Shown here one piece after another: positions 1 to 6,678 of a stretch of 9,649 bases of DNA. Every line of letters begins with the position of its first letter. The stretch's first letter is position 1. The notes under the pieces are model-generated. The model saw only the letters and a program-made list of their open reading frames with translations. It was not told the DNA's origin and searched no databases. A program made the translations under genes and the position numbers. Source of the stretch: Pyramidobacter sp. (GTDB lineage Bacteria > Synergistota > Synergistia > Synergistales > Dethiosulfovibrionaceae); contig JAGAYQ010000328.1 in assembly GCA_017940445.1 (NCBI GenBank), positions 1 through 9,649 of the forward strand, written 5' to 3'.

Positions 1-701
1 CGGGCGATCTTGACGCTGTCAGCCAGGCCGAGGCGGTAGGCGCGGCAGCCTTCGCTTTCAAGCTTGATGCCCTCACACGGCAGCGTCCACTCGCCGTCAT
101 ACGCCGGGAGCGGGACTTCCGGAATGTGCAGTCTGCACTCGGGGAACAATGCATGGATCTCAGTCGCCGCGCCGAGCACGCTGAGCATGTCGCCGCGGTT
201 GGGCGTGACCGACATGTCAAAGACCACGTCGTCAAGGCCCAGCCACGTACCGGCGTCGGCTCCAAGAGGCGCGTCCTGAGGCAGCATGAGGATGCCGTAT
301 TCGTCAGTCAGATCGGGAACGCCCAGCTCCTTGGCCGAGGCCATCATGCCCTCGCTGACGAAGCCTTCGCCGAAATCGCGCACGCCCAGCTCCATGCCCT
401 CGATCGTGCAGGCACCGGGAGCGAACCAGGGGATCACGTCGCCCAGCTTGACGTTGGGAGCAGTGGTCAGGCAGATGTGATATTCGTCGCCGCCCAGGTG
501 CAGCTTGGCGACCTTCAGGCCATCCTTGGTGGGATGAGTAGCCAGCTCGACGATCTTCGCGATGCGCACGCCCTTGACATTGGCGCAGGGACGGGAGATC
601 CCCTCGATCTCGTTGCCCGTGACCGTCAGCTTTTCGGCGATCTCGTCAAGAGAGACGGGCAGGTCGATAAATTCTTTCAGCCAGTTGATAGAAAGCAGCA
701 T
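1..701 (-). CDS. pheT: Phenylalanyl-tRNA synthetase beta subunit, N-terminal part (runs off the left edge)
   Basis: This is the larger subunit of the cytoplasmic alpha2-beta2 enzyme that charges tRNA-Phe. The beta chain carries tRNA-binding and editing domains, and catalysis sits in PheS. The first 233 codons are visible, about 30% of the usual ~800 residues, and the frame is open to base 1. The protein begins MLLSINWLKEF, the typical PheT opening. Residues ~40-150 form the EMAP-like tRNA-binding fold, with HPTKDGLKVAKL at 56-67 and APNVKLGD at 81-88. The following B1 region has the family signature SVTPNRGDMLSVLG at 164-177. The start ATG shares one base with the pheS stop (TAATG), and a GGGGAGG ribosome binding site lies inside the end of pheS, so the two subunits are probably translationally coupled at equal dose. 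No frameshift is seen. The truncation is only the window edge. Confidence 0.96.
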   Translation of the reverse strand, partial: MLLSINWLKEFIDLPVSLDEIAEKLTVTGNEIEGISRPCANVKGVRIAKIVELATHPTKDGLKVAKLHLGGDEYHICLTTAPNVKLGDVIPWFAPGACTIEGMELGVRDFGEGFVSEGMMASAKELGVPDLTDEYGILMLPQDAPLGADAGTWLGLDDVVFDMSVTPNRGDMLSVLGAATEIHALFPECRLHIPEVPLPAYDGEWTLPCEGIKLESEGCRAYRLGLADSVKIA

Positions 702-1744
702 TACTCATGCCTCCCCGAAAGCAGATAGGAAACGTCGCCGTCGAACAGCGCGCGAAGGTCGGTAAGACCGTACTTGAGCATGGCGATGCGGTCAAGCCCC
801 ATGCCCCACGCGAAGCCCGTGTACTTTTCCGGATCGATGCCGCCGTAACGCAGCACGTTGGGATGGACGATGCCCATGCCGCCGATCTCCAGCCAGCCCG
901 TGCCCTTGCAGATCTGGCAGTGCGGGTCGGAGCCGGAGCACTTGAAGCACTCGATATCGACTTCGAGCGACGGCTCGGTGAAGGGGAAATAGCTGGCGCG
1001 GTAGCGGGCTTTCAGCTTCTTGCCGAAGATGCCCTCCATCATCGCCTCAAGGCAGCCCTTCAGGTCGCCCACGGAGATGTCTTTATCGACGATCAGCCCC
1101 TCCACCTGGTGGAACATCGGCGAGTGCGTGGGGTCGTTGTCGCGGCGGTAGACGCGGCCAGGGCAGGCGATGCGCAGCGGCGCGCCCATTTCGAGCATCG
1201 AATGGACCTGCATGCCTGACGTGTGAGTGCGCAGCAGTCGCCCGTCGCCGAAGTAGAACGTGTCCTGCATGTCGCGCGCAGGATGATGGGGCGGGATGTT
1301 GAGCGCTTCGAAGTTGTAGAAGTCGGTCTCGACTTCGGGGCCCTGCACGGTGACGAATCCCAGACCTTCGAGCACTTCGAGCACGTCCATCATCACCTGC
1401 ACGACCGGGTGGAAGCCGCCCAGCGGACGTCCGCTTGCCGGCTGCGTCACGTCGATGCGGTCGCGCATTTCGGCCGCCGTCAGCGCGGCGCGCTCGCATT
1501 TCTCGATCGCGGCGTCGAGCTTGGCGGTCAGCTCCGTCTTCGCGGCGTTGATGATCTTTCCGGCTTCGGGACGCTCGGCGGCAGACAGCTTGCCCAGCAT
1601 CCGCTGGAGCCCCGTCATCGCGCCCTTCTTGCCGAACACGGCGACGCGACAGTCGTTCAGCGACTCAAGCGTCGCGCCTTCGGCAACGGCCGCCTCCACC
1701 TGAGCCCGGATCTTCTCGATCTCAAGAGCGATTTCACTGCTCAT
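701..1744 (-). CDS. pheS: Phenylalanyl-tRNA synthetase alpha subunit
   Basis: This is the catalytic subunit that activates phenylalanine with ATP and transfers it to tRNA-Phe. At 347 residues it has normal length. Residues 1-~95 form the N-terminal coiled-coil arm that contacts tRNA. The class II core follows: motif 1 around 108-141 (GGFHPVVQVMMDVLE), motif 2 around 197-216 (GRVYRRDNDPTHSPMFHQVEG region) and motif 3 around 310-331 (GFAWGMGLDRIAMLKYG, then TDLR). Ala312 lies at the place of E. coli Ala294 in the phenylalanine pocket. A four-cysteine cluster, C266, C269, C276 and C279, sits in CFKCSGSDPHCQICKGTGW. Cysteines occur at this place in many bacterial PheS, and metal binding here is an inference. 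The ATG follows a GGAGGA site at good spacing. The stop overlaps the pheT start by one base. It lies 117 nt downstream of rplT, with a terminator-like hairpin between them. Confidence 0.98.
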   Translation of the reverse strand: MSSEIALEIEKIRAQVEAAVAEGATLESLNDCRVAVFGKKGAMTGLQRMLGKLSAAERPEAGKIINAAKTELTAKLDAAIEKCERAALTAAEMRDRIDVTQPASGRPLGGFHPVVQVMMDVLEVLEGLGFVTVQGPEVETDFYNFEALNIPPHHPARDMQDTFYFGDGRLLRTHTSGMQVHSMLEMGAPLRIACPGRVYRRDNDPTHSPMFHQVEGLIVDKDISVGDLKGCLEAMMEGIFGKKLKARYRASYFPFTEPSLEVDIECFKCSGSDPHCQICKGTGWLEIGGMGIVHPNVLRYGGIDPEKYTGFAWGMGLDRIAMLKYGLTDLRALFDGDVSYLLSGRHE

Positions 1745-1780
1745 CGGATAATTCCTCCATTCATATCACAAAAGACCGGC

Positions 1781-1823
1781 ATAAAACAGAAGGACCCCTG
1801 TCATCCTGTGACAGGAGTCCTTC
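1781..1823 (-). terminator. Terminator-like hairpin between rplT and pheS
   Basis: Read on the minus strand, a 14-bp stem with one U-G wobble pairs 1823-1810 with 1802-1789 around a 7-nt loop, followed by TGTTTTAT (1788-1781). The T run is short and interrupted, so partial termination with read-through into pheST, or an RNA processing/stabilising hairpin, is more likely than a full stop. I see no convincing separate pheS promoter in the 117-nt gap. No phenylalanine-rich leader peptide like that of E. coli pheST is visible, and the gap is too short for a T-box. A smaller 6-bp hairpin (GGTTGA/TCAACC, 1840-1861) lies directly after the rplT stop. Confidence 0.6.
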
Positions 1824-1861
1824 ATGCGTTCGCCTGACAGGTTGAGAAAGTCTGTTCAACC

Positions 1862-2218
1862 CTACTTGGAAGCCGCGGCCTTCGCCTGCTCGGCGATCGT
1901 GCGGAACGCGGCCATATCGTTGACAGCCAGGTCGGCGAGCATCTTGCGGTTGATCTCGATGCCGGCCTTCTTCAGACCATTCATGAAGAAGCTGTAGGAC
2001 ATGCCCTCCATGCGAGCCGCGGCGTTGATACGGGAGATCCACAGACGGCGGAAATCTCTCTTCTTGCGGCGGCGGTCCTTGAACATGCTGCTCAGAGCAT
2101 GCAGATAAGCCTCGCGGGCGCGGCGGTAATTGTTCTTCTTACGGCCGAAGAAACCCTTGGTGATCGAAAAAAGCTTCTTGTACTTTCTGTCGCTGGAACT
2201 TGCTGCTTTAACACGCAT
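1862..2218 (-). CDS. rplT: Large ribosomal subunit protein bL20
   Basis: L20 binds 23S rRNA early in 50S assembly, and in several bacteria it also represses its own operon. The 118 residues match the usual length. The N-terminal basic tail (MRVKAASSSDRKYKKLF) leads into the family signature GFFGRKKNNYRRAREAYLHA at ~23-42. RDFRRLWISRINAAAR (~54-69) and MSYSFFMNGLKKAGIEINRKMLADLA (~73-98) are the conserved rRNA-binding helices. The start ATG follows GAGGTGA at close spacing. The gene sits 26 nt after rpmI and is the third gene of the infC operon. In Bacillus and E. coli, L20 is the known feedback regulator of this operon, which makes it a candidate ligand for the infC leader described here. That link is an inference. 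Confidence 0.98.
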   Translation of the reverse strand: MRVKAASSSDRKYKKLFSITKGFFGRKKNNYRRAREAYLHALSSMFKDRRRKKRDFRRLWISRINAAARMEGMSYSFFMNGLKKAGIEINRKMLADLAVNDMAAFRTIAEQAKAAASK

Positions 2219-2244
2219 TGATCTTCACCTCAGAAATTATAAAC

Positions 2245-2445
2245 TTACTTGTAGGGCATCATCAGGCGCAGCATCTCTTCCTGCCCGTTGGCAAGAAGGC
2301 CAGCCTGACGCAGACGGCGGTGACGCTTGGCGTTCTTGGTGCTCAGAAGGTGACGGCGGCCGTTCTTCTGATACTTCACCTTGCCGCTGCCCGTGTACGA
2401 GAAGCGCTTCTTCGCGCCCGAATGAGTCTTTGCTTTCCAGACCAT
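2245..2445 (-). CDS. rpmI: Large ribosomal subunit protein bL35
   Basis: This is a small basic protein of the 50S subunit. At 66 residues it has normal size for L35. The diagnostic N-terminal stretch [10 protein letters not shown] is at residues 6-15, preceded by MVWKA instead of the more common MPKMK. Further conserved parts are KNGRRHLL and [13 protein letters not shown], and the C-terminus ends in MMPYK. The ATG has a GGAGG about 9 nt upstream. It lies 27 nt after infC and 26 nt before rplT, the usual order. In E. coli the L20 repressor site lies around the rpmI start. I could not identify an equivalent structure here by eye. Confidence 0.97.
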   Translation of the reverse strand: MVWKAKTHSGAKKRFSYTGSGKVKYQKNGRRHLLSTKNAKRHRRLRQAGLLANGQEEMLRLMMPYK

Positions 2446-2472
2446 AACTGATAACCTCCGTAAATTCAGTTT

Positions 2473-3024
2473 CTATTCTTTGCTGTCGCTCTTCGCGGAA
2501 CTTCCGCTCAGCGGAACAAACAACGCTCTCATGTAGCGGCCTTCCATGCGCGGCTCTTCGTCCATCTTGCCAGCCGCCGCACAGTCGATCGCCACGCGGT
2601 CGATGACCTCACGGCCCTTATCCAGAAACGCCATCTCTCTGCCGCGGAAGAAGATCGACACCTTGACGCGGTGCCCGCCTTCGAGGAACTTGATGATCGC
2701 CTTCGTCTTGAAGTCGTAATCGTGCTCGTCGATCTTGGGGCGCATCTTGATCTCCTTGAGCGCCTGCACCTTCTGCTTCTTTCTTGCGTCCTTGTCGCGC
2801 TTCTGCTGCTGATAGCGGTACTTGCCGAAATCAAGGATGCGGCACACCGGCGGCTTTCCGTCGGGAGCGACCTCCACCAGATCCAGTTCGCGCTCTTCCG
2901 CTGCGGCAATTCCTTCAGCCGGAGTCATCACGCCGAGTTTCGTGCCGTCGTTATCGATGACGAGCACCTCCGCTGCCGTGATCTCTTCGTTCACTCGCGG
3001 CTCGTCGGGCAGTTTTCTAGCTAT
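2473..3024 (-). CDS. infC: Translation initiation factor IF-3, probable AUA start
   Basis: IF3 binds the 30S subunit, keeps it apart from 50S and rejects wrong initiator tRNA-codon pairs. From the proposed start the protein has 183 residues, close to the usual ~170-180. The N domain begins RKLPDEPRVNEEI and carries LDLVEVAPDGKPPVCRILDFGKYRYQQQK (~48-76, with PPVCRI as the hallmark). A lysine-rich linker follows, then the C domain with KEIKMRPKIDEHDYDFKTK and FFRGREMA. The start is chosen as ATA at 3022-3024. A perfect GGAGG lies at 3033-3037, 8 nt before it, and the IF3 homology begins right there. No ATG, GTG or TTG has such a site. A longer reading from GTG at 3106-3108 would add 28 non-homologous residues encoded across the terminator, without a ribosome binding site. 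Non-canonical starts in infC are a known autoregulation device (AUU in E. coli). Confidence 0.95.
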   Translation of the reverse strand: MARKLPDEPRVNEEITAAEVLVIDNDGTKLGVMTPAEGIAAAEERELDLVEVAPDGKPPVCRILDFGKYRYQQQKRDKDARKKQKVQALKEIKMRPKIDEHDYDFKTKAIIKFLEGGHRVKVSIFFRGREMAFLDKGREVIDRVAIDCAAAGKMDEEPRMEGRYMRALFVPLSGSSAKSDSKE

Positions 3025-3032
3025 GTGAGTCA

Positions 3033-3037
3033 CCTCC
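3033..3037 (-). promoter_or_regulatory. Ribosome binding site deciding the infC AUA start
   Basis: A perfect GGAGG, extended as GGAGGTGA, is followed by exactly 8 nt and then ATA. The GTG codons overlapping or flanking the site are too close to it to serve as the start. This position is the main argument for AUA initiation. Confidence 0.85.
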
Positions 3038-3053
3038 ACAAAAATTTGGCGAT

Positions 3054-3089
3054 AAAAAAATGAGGAAAGGCTCAAAGTCCTCTCCTCAT
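3054..3089 (-). terminator. Intrinsic terminator in the infC leader
   Basis: On the minus strand an 11-bp stem pairs ATGAGGAGAGG (3089-3079) with CCTTTCCTCAT (3070-3060) with one G-U wobble and an 8-nt loop. It is followed at once by seven T residues (3060-3054). It stands between the promoter and the infC ribosome binding site, so it must act as a regulated attenuator and not as a gene end. The opposite strand has no T run after the stem, so it works in one direction only. Confidence 0.85.
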
Positions 3090-3198
3090 GCTCAATATGC
3101 TCAATCACACTGATTGTGATAAATGCGCATGACCCGTCAGCTGCCTTCCGGCGCCGATCAGGCGAGAGGAGAACCTCTGCTTCTCGATCGCTTGAGTG

Positions 3199-3227
3199 AT
3201 TCTAGCACCGCAAAGCGATTTGCGCAA
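3199..3227 (-). promoter_or_regulatory. Sigma70-type promoter for the infC operon
   Basis: The minus strand has a -35 box TTGCGC (3227-3222), a spacer of exactly 17 bp and a -10 box TAGAAT (3204-3199). Transcription would start near 3192. T-rich sequence upstream of the -35 box (3241-3270) could serve as an UP element. No other promoter of comparable quality is seen between infC and gyrA on this strand. Confidence 0.75.
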
Positions 3228-3316
3228 GGGGGCAAAATCCGAAAGTCAAAATGTTCCAGATAAAACGATCTTCCTCGCTCCGCTCAAAAAAGATTATAGG
3301 CGAAATGCGGCAAAAA

Positions 3317-3325
3317 TGGTAAAAT
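3317..3325 (+). promoter_or_regulatory. Candidate extended -10 promoter for gyrA
   Basis: TGGTAAAAT fits the extended -10 form TGnTAnAAT. No good -35 box stands 16-18 bp upstream, which is common for extended -10 promoters. A second TAAAAT lies at 3334-3339 but has no supporting elements. A start near 3332 would give a 5' UTR of about 70 nt. The promoter is divergent from the infC promoter, roughly 90 bp away. Confidence 0.5.
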
Positions 3326-3359
3326 AGATTGGATAAAATTCCCGCAGTGTTTCTTGAGT

Positions 3360-3378
3360 GAAGCGGAACGTCCGCTTC
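3360..3378 (+). repeat. Perfect inverted repeat in the gyrA 5' UTR
   Basis: GAAGCGGA and TCCGCTTC form a perfect 8-bp inverted repeat around ACG. As RNA it makes a stem ending 10 nt before the gyrA GGAGG. As DNA it could be an operator downstream of the promoter. No T run follows, so it is not a terminator. Its role is unknown. Confidence 0.6.
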
Positions 3379-3388
3379 GGTGCAAAAT

Positions 3389-3393
3389 GGAGG
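3389..3393 (+). promoter_or_regulatory. Ribosome binding site fixing the gyrA start
   Basis: GGAGG stands 7 nt before ATG at 3401. An in-frame GTG at 3380 would add seven residues (MQNGGFF), but this binding site then falls inside the gene and nothing similar precedes the GTG, so ATG at 3401 is the start. Confidence 0.9.
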
Positions 3394-3400
3394 TTTCTTC

Positions 3401-6022
3401 ATGGAAGAACAGGATATGGGGCGGGTCATTCTCAATCCGCTCGTCCCGGAGATCAAAAAAAGCTACCTTGATTACGCAATGAGCGTCATCATCGGCCGCG
3501 CGCTGCCCGATGCCCGCGACGGTCTCAAGCCGGTGCAGCGCCGCGTGCTGTACGGCATGCTGGGGCTGGGCATCCGTCACAATCAGGCGTACAAAAAGTC
3601 GGCGCGCGTCGTCGGCGAAGTCATGGGTAAATATCACCCGCACGGCGACGCTTCGATCTACGACACGATGGTGCGACTGGCACAGCCGTGGAACCTTCGC
3701 TATCCGCTCGTCGACGGTCAGGGCAACTTCGGCTCGGTCGACGGCGACAGCGCGGCCGCCATGCGTTACACAGAAGCCCGCTTCGCCGAGCTTGGCGAGC
3801 TGATGCTTCAGGACATCGACGAAGACACGGTGGACTGGGGCCCCAACTTTGACGAATCGCTGAAAGAGCCGCTCACGCTGCCCAGCCTCGTGCCCAATCT
3901 GCTGGTCAACGGCAGCACGGGCATCGCCGTCGGCATGGCGACCAACATGCCGCCGCACAACCTGGGCGAGGTGGTGGACGCACTCTGCTGCCTGATCAAA
4001 AATCCCGACGCCGAACTGTCCGAGCTGATGGACTGTCTGCCCGGCCCCGACTTCCCTACCGGCGGCGTGATCATGGGACGCGAGGGCATCATCGACGCCT
4101 ACCGCACGGGCCGCGGCCGCATCATCGTACGCGGCAGGTGCCACGTCGAAGAGGGCAAGCGCAAGACCTCCGTGGTCATCACCGAGATCCCCTACATGGT
4201 CAACAAGACGACGCTGATCGAGGGCATCGCCAAATGCGTGCAGGAGCACACGATCGACGGCGTCTCCGACATGCGCGACGAATCAGACCGTCAGGGTCTG
4301 CGCATCGTGCTCGATCTGGCCCGCGACGGCGATCCCGAGCTGGTGCAGCGGCAGCTGTTCAGCCGCACGATGATGCAGAGCACGTTCGGCGTGATCAACC
4401 TGACGCTGGTCGATCAGCGTCCTGTCGAGCTGGGGCTGAAACAGATGCTCCAGGTGTTCCTCGACTACCGCCGCAGCGTCGTCAGACGGCGCACGCAGTT
4501 CCGTCTTGCCAAAGCGCAGGAGCGCGAGCACATCGTTGAAGGACTCCTTCGGGCGCTTGACATGATCGACGAGGTGATCCACGCCATCAGAAGCGCTCAC
4601 AGTACCGAAGACGCGCACCGCAACCTTGTTGAGGAGCTCCAGTTTTCAGACAAGCAGGCGCAGGCCATCCTCGACATGCGTCTGCAGCGCCTGGTCGGAC
4701 TGGAGCGCGAAAAGCTGATGGCCGAACTGACGCAGCTGCTGGCCGACATCGCCCGTTACAAGGAAATCCTTGCCGACGTCCATGTGCTCGACGGCGTTAT
4801 CCGCGACGAGCTGACCGAGCTCCGCAGCCGTTTCGGCGACAAGCGCCGCACCGAGATCGTCGCCCACGTCGAGAGCACGGCTGCCTCGTACGAGGATCTG
4901 ATGCCGGAAGAAAACATCGTCATCACGCTGAGCAAGGACGGCTTCCTGCGCCGCTCCAACCTGAAGGACTACAACGTGCAGAACCGCGGCGGCAAGGGCC
5001 GTCGAGGCGCCAATCTGCACGAAGAGGATCAGGTTGGCGACATGGTCGTCACCACCACCCACAACGACGTGCTGCTGTTCACCAGCCGCGGCCGCGTCTT
5101 CGCCATCAAGGGCCATCTGGTGCCGGAGACGAAGACGGGCAAGGGCCGCAAGGTCGCGCAGTTCATCTCGCTCACCGAGGGCGAGACCGTCGTGACGATG
5201 ATGGGGCGCTTCCCAGATCAGTGCAGCACCGTCGTGCTCATTACCCGCAAGGGCATCGCCAAGCGCATGGACAAGGGTGAATTGCAGAACCTCACGCGCG
5301 CCGGGCGCCAGATCATGTCGCTCGACGAAGGCGACGAGATCTGCACCATCCGCTGCACGAACGGGCTTGACGATCTGTTCCTCGTCAGCTCTCAGGGGCG
5401 CGGTCTTCGCATCAGCGAGGACGAGATCCGCACCATGGGCCGCTCCGCACGCGGCGTCAAGGCGATGAAGCTCGACGAGGGCGATGAGATCATCTCGTGC
5501 GAAGTCATCACCGGCGACAGCCGCATTCTGCTGGTCAGCACCCACGGCGTCGGCAAGATCACGTCATATGACGAGTTCTCCGTCCACCATCGCGCCACAG
5601 GCGGACAGCGCGCCATGCGCATCAGCGAGCGCACCGGCAGGCTGGCCGTAGCCAACACGGTCTTCCCCGGCGACGAGGTCGCGCTGATGACCGCCGGCGG
5701 CAACATCATCCGCCTGGCTGTCGACACCATCCCGCAGCTGTCGCGCGACGCTGCCGGATCGTACCTGATCCGCCCCGACGAGGGCGACGAAGTGGCCAAC
5801 GTCTCGCTGATCCACAAGGACGACCTGGCTCAGATGGGCTCCACGCGCGGCAATTCCGAGCAGGACGCGCTGCCGCCCGTGCAGGCTCCCGCCGAGCCGA
5901 TGCTGCCGTTTGACGACGGAGACAGCGCTCCTGGCGGCGGTCTGGAGTTTGAAGACGTTCCCGGAGCTGTCATCGACGCCCCAGAAGACGAAATCCCCGA
6001 TTCGCCCGAGAAGGAGGACTAA
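3401..6022 (+). CDS. gyrA: DNA gyrase subunit A
   Basis: GyrA is the DNA-cutting subunit of the A2B2 type II topoisomerase that introduces negative supercoils using ATP hydrolysed by GyrB. The protein has 873 residues, in the normal range. The N-terminal breakage-reunion domain (~1-520) has the winged-helix QRDR region [21 protein letters not shown] (77-97) and the catalytic tyrosine Y123 in [10 protein letters not shown]. The C-terminal beta-pinwheel (~520-805) opens with the GyrA box QNRGGKG at 527-533, a form of Q-R-R-G-G-R/K-G that separates gyrase from ParC. Several GDE/EGDE blade repeats follow. The last ~69 residues are an acidic, proline-rich tail, probably disordered. Such tails modulate wrapping in some gyrases. 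At the place of E. coli Ser83 there is Ala84, while Asp88 matches Asp87. The gene heads a unit with psd and pssA. Confidence 0.98.
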   Translation: MEEQDMGRVILNPLVPEIKKSYLDYAMSVIIGRALPDARDGLKPVQRRVLYGMLGLGIRHNQAYKKSARVVGEVMGKYHPHGDASIYDTMVRLAQPWNLRYPLVDGQGNFGSVDGDSAAAMRYTEARFAELGELMLQDIDEDTVDWGPNFDESLKEPLTLPSLVPNLLVNGSTGIAVGMATNMPPHNLGEVVDALCCLIKNPDAELSELMDCLPGPDFPTGGVIMGREGIIDAYRTGRGRIIVRGRCHVEEGKRKTSVVITEIPYMVNKTTLIEGIAKCVQEHTIDGVSDMRDESDRQGLRIVLDLARDGDPELVQRQLFSRTMMQSTFGVINLTLVDQRPVELGLKQMLQVFLDYRRSVVRRRTQFRLAKAQEREHIVEGLLRALDMIDEVIHAIRSAHSTEDAHRNLVEELQFSDKQAQAILDMRLQRLVGLEREKLMAELTQLLADIARYKEILADVHVLDGVIRDELTELRSRFGDKRRTEIVAHVESTAASYEDLMPEENIVITLSKDGFLRRSNLKDYNVQNRGGKGRRGANLHEEDQVGDMVVTTTHNDVLLFTSRGRVFAIKGHLVPETKTGKGRKVAQFISLTEGETVVTMMGRFPDQCSTVVLITRKGIAKRMDKGELQNLTRAGRQIMSLDEGDEICTIRCTNGLDDLFLVSSQGRGLRISEDEIRTMGRSARGVKAMKLDEGDEIISCEVITGDSRILLVSTHGVGKITSYDEFSVHHRATGGQRAMRISERTGRLAVANTVFPGDEVALMTAGGNIIRLAVDTIPQLSRDAAGSYLIRPDEGDEVANVSLIHKDDLAQMGSTRGNSEQDALPPVQAPAEPMLPFDDGDSAPGGGLEFEDVPGAVIDAPEDEIPDSPEKED

Positions 6023-6025
6023 TCC

Positions 6026-6640
6026 ATGAAATTCGCACCCGACGGTTACATTTTCATGTTCGGCACGTTCGCCGTCACGCTGCTGCTGGCGCTCTGGTGC
6101 CGCTGGACTCTTGTGCTGATGCTGCCCATGCTGGTGATCGTGTTCAACTTTTTCCGCGACCCTGACCGCGTCCCCGCAGGTCCGGGCTACGTCAGCCCGG
6201 CCGACGGCAAGGTGATCGAGATCTTCGAGACCGATCATCCTTACACCGGCAAGGCGCTGAAAGTCGGCATCTTCATGAACGTGTTCAGCGTTCACGTCAA
6301 CCGCATGCCATCGTCTGGCGAAGTCGAGTTCCTCGAATACGCGCCGGGCAAAAAATGGTTCGCCAACGCCGACAAAGCGTCGCTTGAAAACGAGCGCATG
6401 TACGTCGGCTACCGCGACGAGCACGGCCCCGTGCTGCTCGTGCAGATCGCGGGACTGGTCGCGCGCCGCATCGTCTGCCGCCTGAAAAAGGGTGACCGTC
6501 TCGACCGTGCACAGCGTTTCGGCATGATCAAGTTCGGCAGCAAAGTCGATGTGTATCTGCCGCTGACGACGAAGATCAAAGTCAAGCTCGGCGATCAGGT
6601 GTTCGCCGGCCAGACCGTCATCGCCGAAGCTGACGAATAG
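6026..6640 (+). CDS. psd: Phosphatidylserine decarboxylase proenzyme, short PSD-A type
   Basis: Psd converts phosphatidylserine to phosphatidylethanolamine at the inner face of the cytoplasmic membrane, using a pyruvoyl group formed by self-cleavage. The 204-residue length fits the short PSD-A class, not the ~300-residue E. coli type. Two hydrophobic segments (~8-22 and ~26-42) anchor the N-terminus. NFFRDPDR follows at 41-48 and YVSPADGKV with the catalytic Asp60 at 55-63. His90 lies in NVFSVHVNRMP. The processing site is in GMIKFGSKVDVYLP: cleavage between Gly171 and Ser172 would leave a 171-residue beta chain and a 33-residue alpha chain with the pyruvoyl from Ser172. The ATG is 3 nt after the gyrA stop, and its AAGGAGG site is inside the gyrA end, implying coupling. 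pssA, which makes the substrate, follows directly. Confidence 0.96.
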   Translation: MKFAPDGYIFMFGTFAVTLLLALWCRWTLVLMLPMLVIVFNFFRDPDRVPAGPGYVSPADGKVIEIFETDHPYTGKALKVGIFMNVFSVHVNRMPSSGEVEFLEYAPGKKWFANADKASLENERMYVGYRDEHGPVLLVQIAGLVARRIVCRLKKGDRLDRAQRFGMIKFGSKVDVYLPLTTKIKVKLGDQVFAGQTVIAEADE

Positions 6641-6678
6641 ACACTTTCAGCGTTTTACAAGAAGGAGGTTTTTCCCGA

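Larger units (their letters stand above)
3025..3192 (-). promoter_or_regulatory. infC operon leader with attenuator architecture
   Basis: This is the predicted 5' UTR of the infC-rpmI-rplT-pheST transcript, about 168 nt from the expected transcription start near 3192. Four segments are visible on the minus strand. Segment 1 is AGAGG (3178-3174). Segment 2 is TCCTCTC (3170-3164). Segment 3 is GAGAGGA (3084-3078), which lies in the 5' arm of the terminator. Segment 4 is the terminator 3' arm (3070-3060). Segment 2 can pair with segment 1 (AGAGG/CCTCT across a TTCT loop) or perfectly over 7 bp with segment 3, which would open the terminator. A separate 6-bp hairpin ATCACA/TGTGAT (3120-3104) lies between. 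This is the form of an antiterminator switch. In Bacillus the same operon is controlled by L20 through leader attenuation, so L20 is the first candidate ligand. I could not match the leader to a known L20 leader consensus by eye. Confidence 0.55.

Noticed and set aside
1223..1837. A 204-codon plus-strand frame opposite pheS
   Set aside because: Shadow frame of pheS. It runs into the intergenic hairpin, and neither its start nor its content looks genuine.
1745..1861. Possible T-box or phenylalanine leader peptide controlling pheST
   Set aside because: The gap is only 117 nt, too short for a T-box, and short frames in it contain at most one Phe codon.
3025..3108. N-terminal extension of IF3 from GTG at 3106-3108
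   Set aside because: It has no ribosome binding site, the 28 added residues lack IF3 homology, and it would translate through the terminator stem. The AUA start with a perfect GGAGG explains the data better.
3334..3339. Second TAAAAT as the gyrA -10 box
   Set aside because: No TG extension and no acceptable -35 at 16-18 bp. The TGGTAAAAT at 3317-3325 is the better candidate.
3284..4249. A 321-codon minus-strand frame opposite the 5' part of gyrA, extending into the intergenic region
   Set aside because: It mirrors gyrA codons and has low-complexity composition. It shows no motif or initiation site, and the gyrA frame is certain.
4646..5545. A 299-codon minus-strand frame inside gyrA
   Set aside because: Composition (Ala, Asp, His, Leu rich) is typical of antisense frames in GC-rich genes. 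No ribosome binding site or recognisable domain.
5564..6424. A 286-codon minus-strand frame across the gyrA-psd junction
   Set aside because: It covers two real genes on the other strand and has no homology signature of its own.
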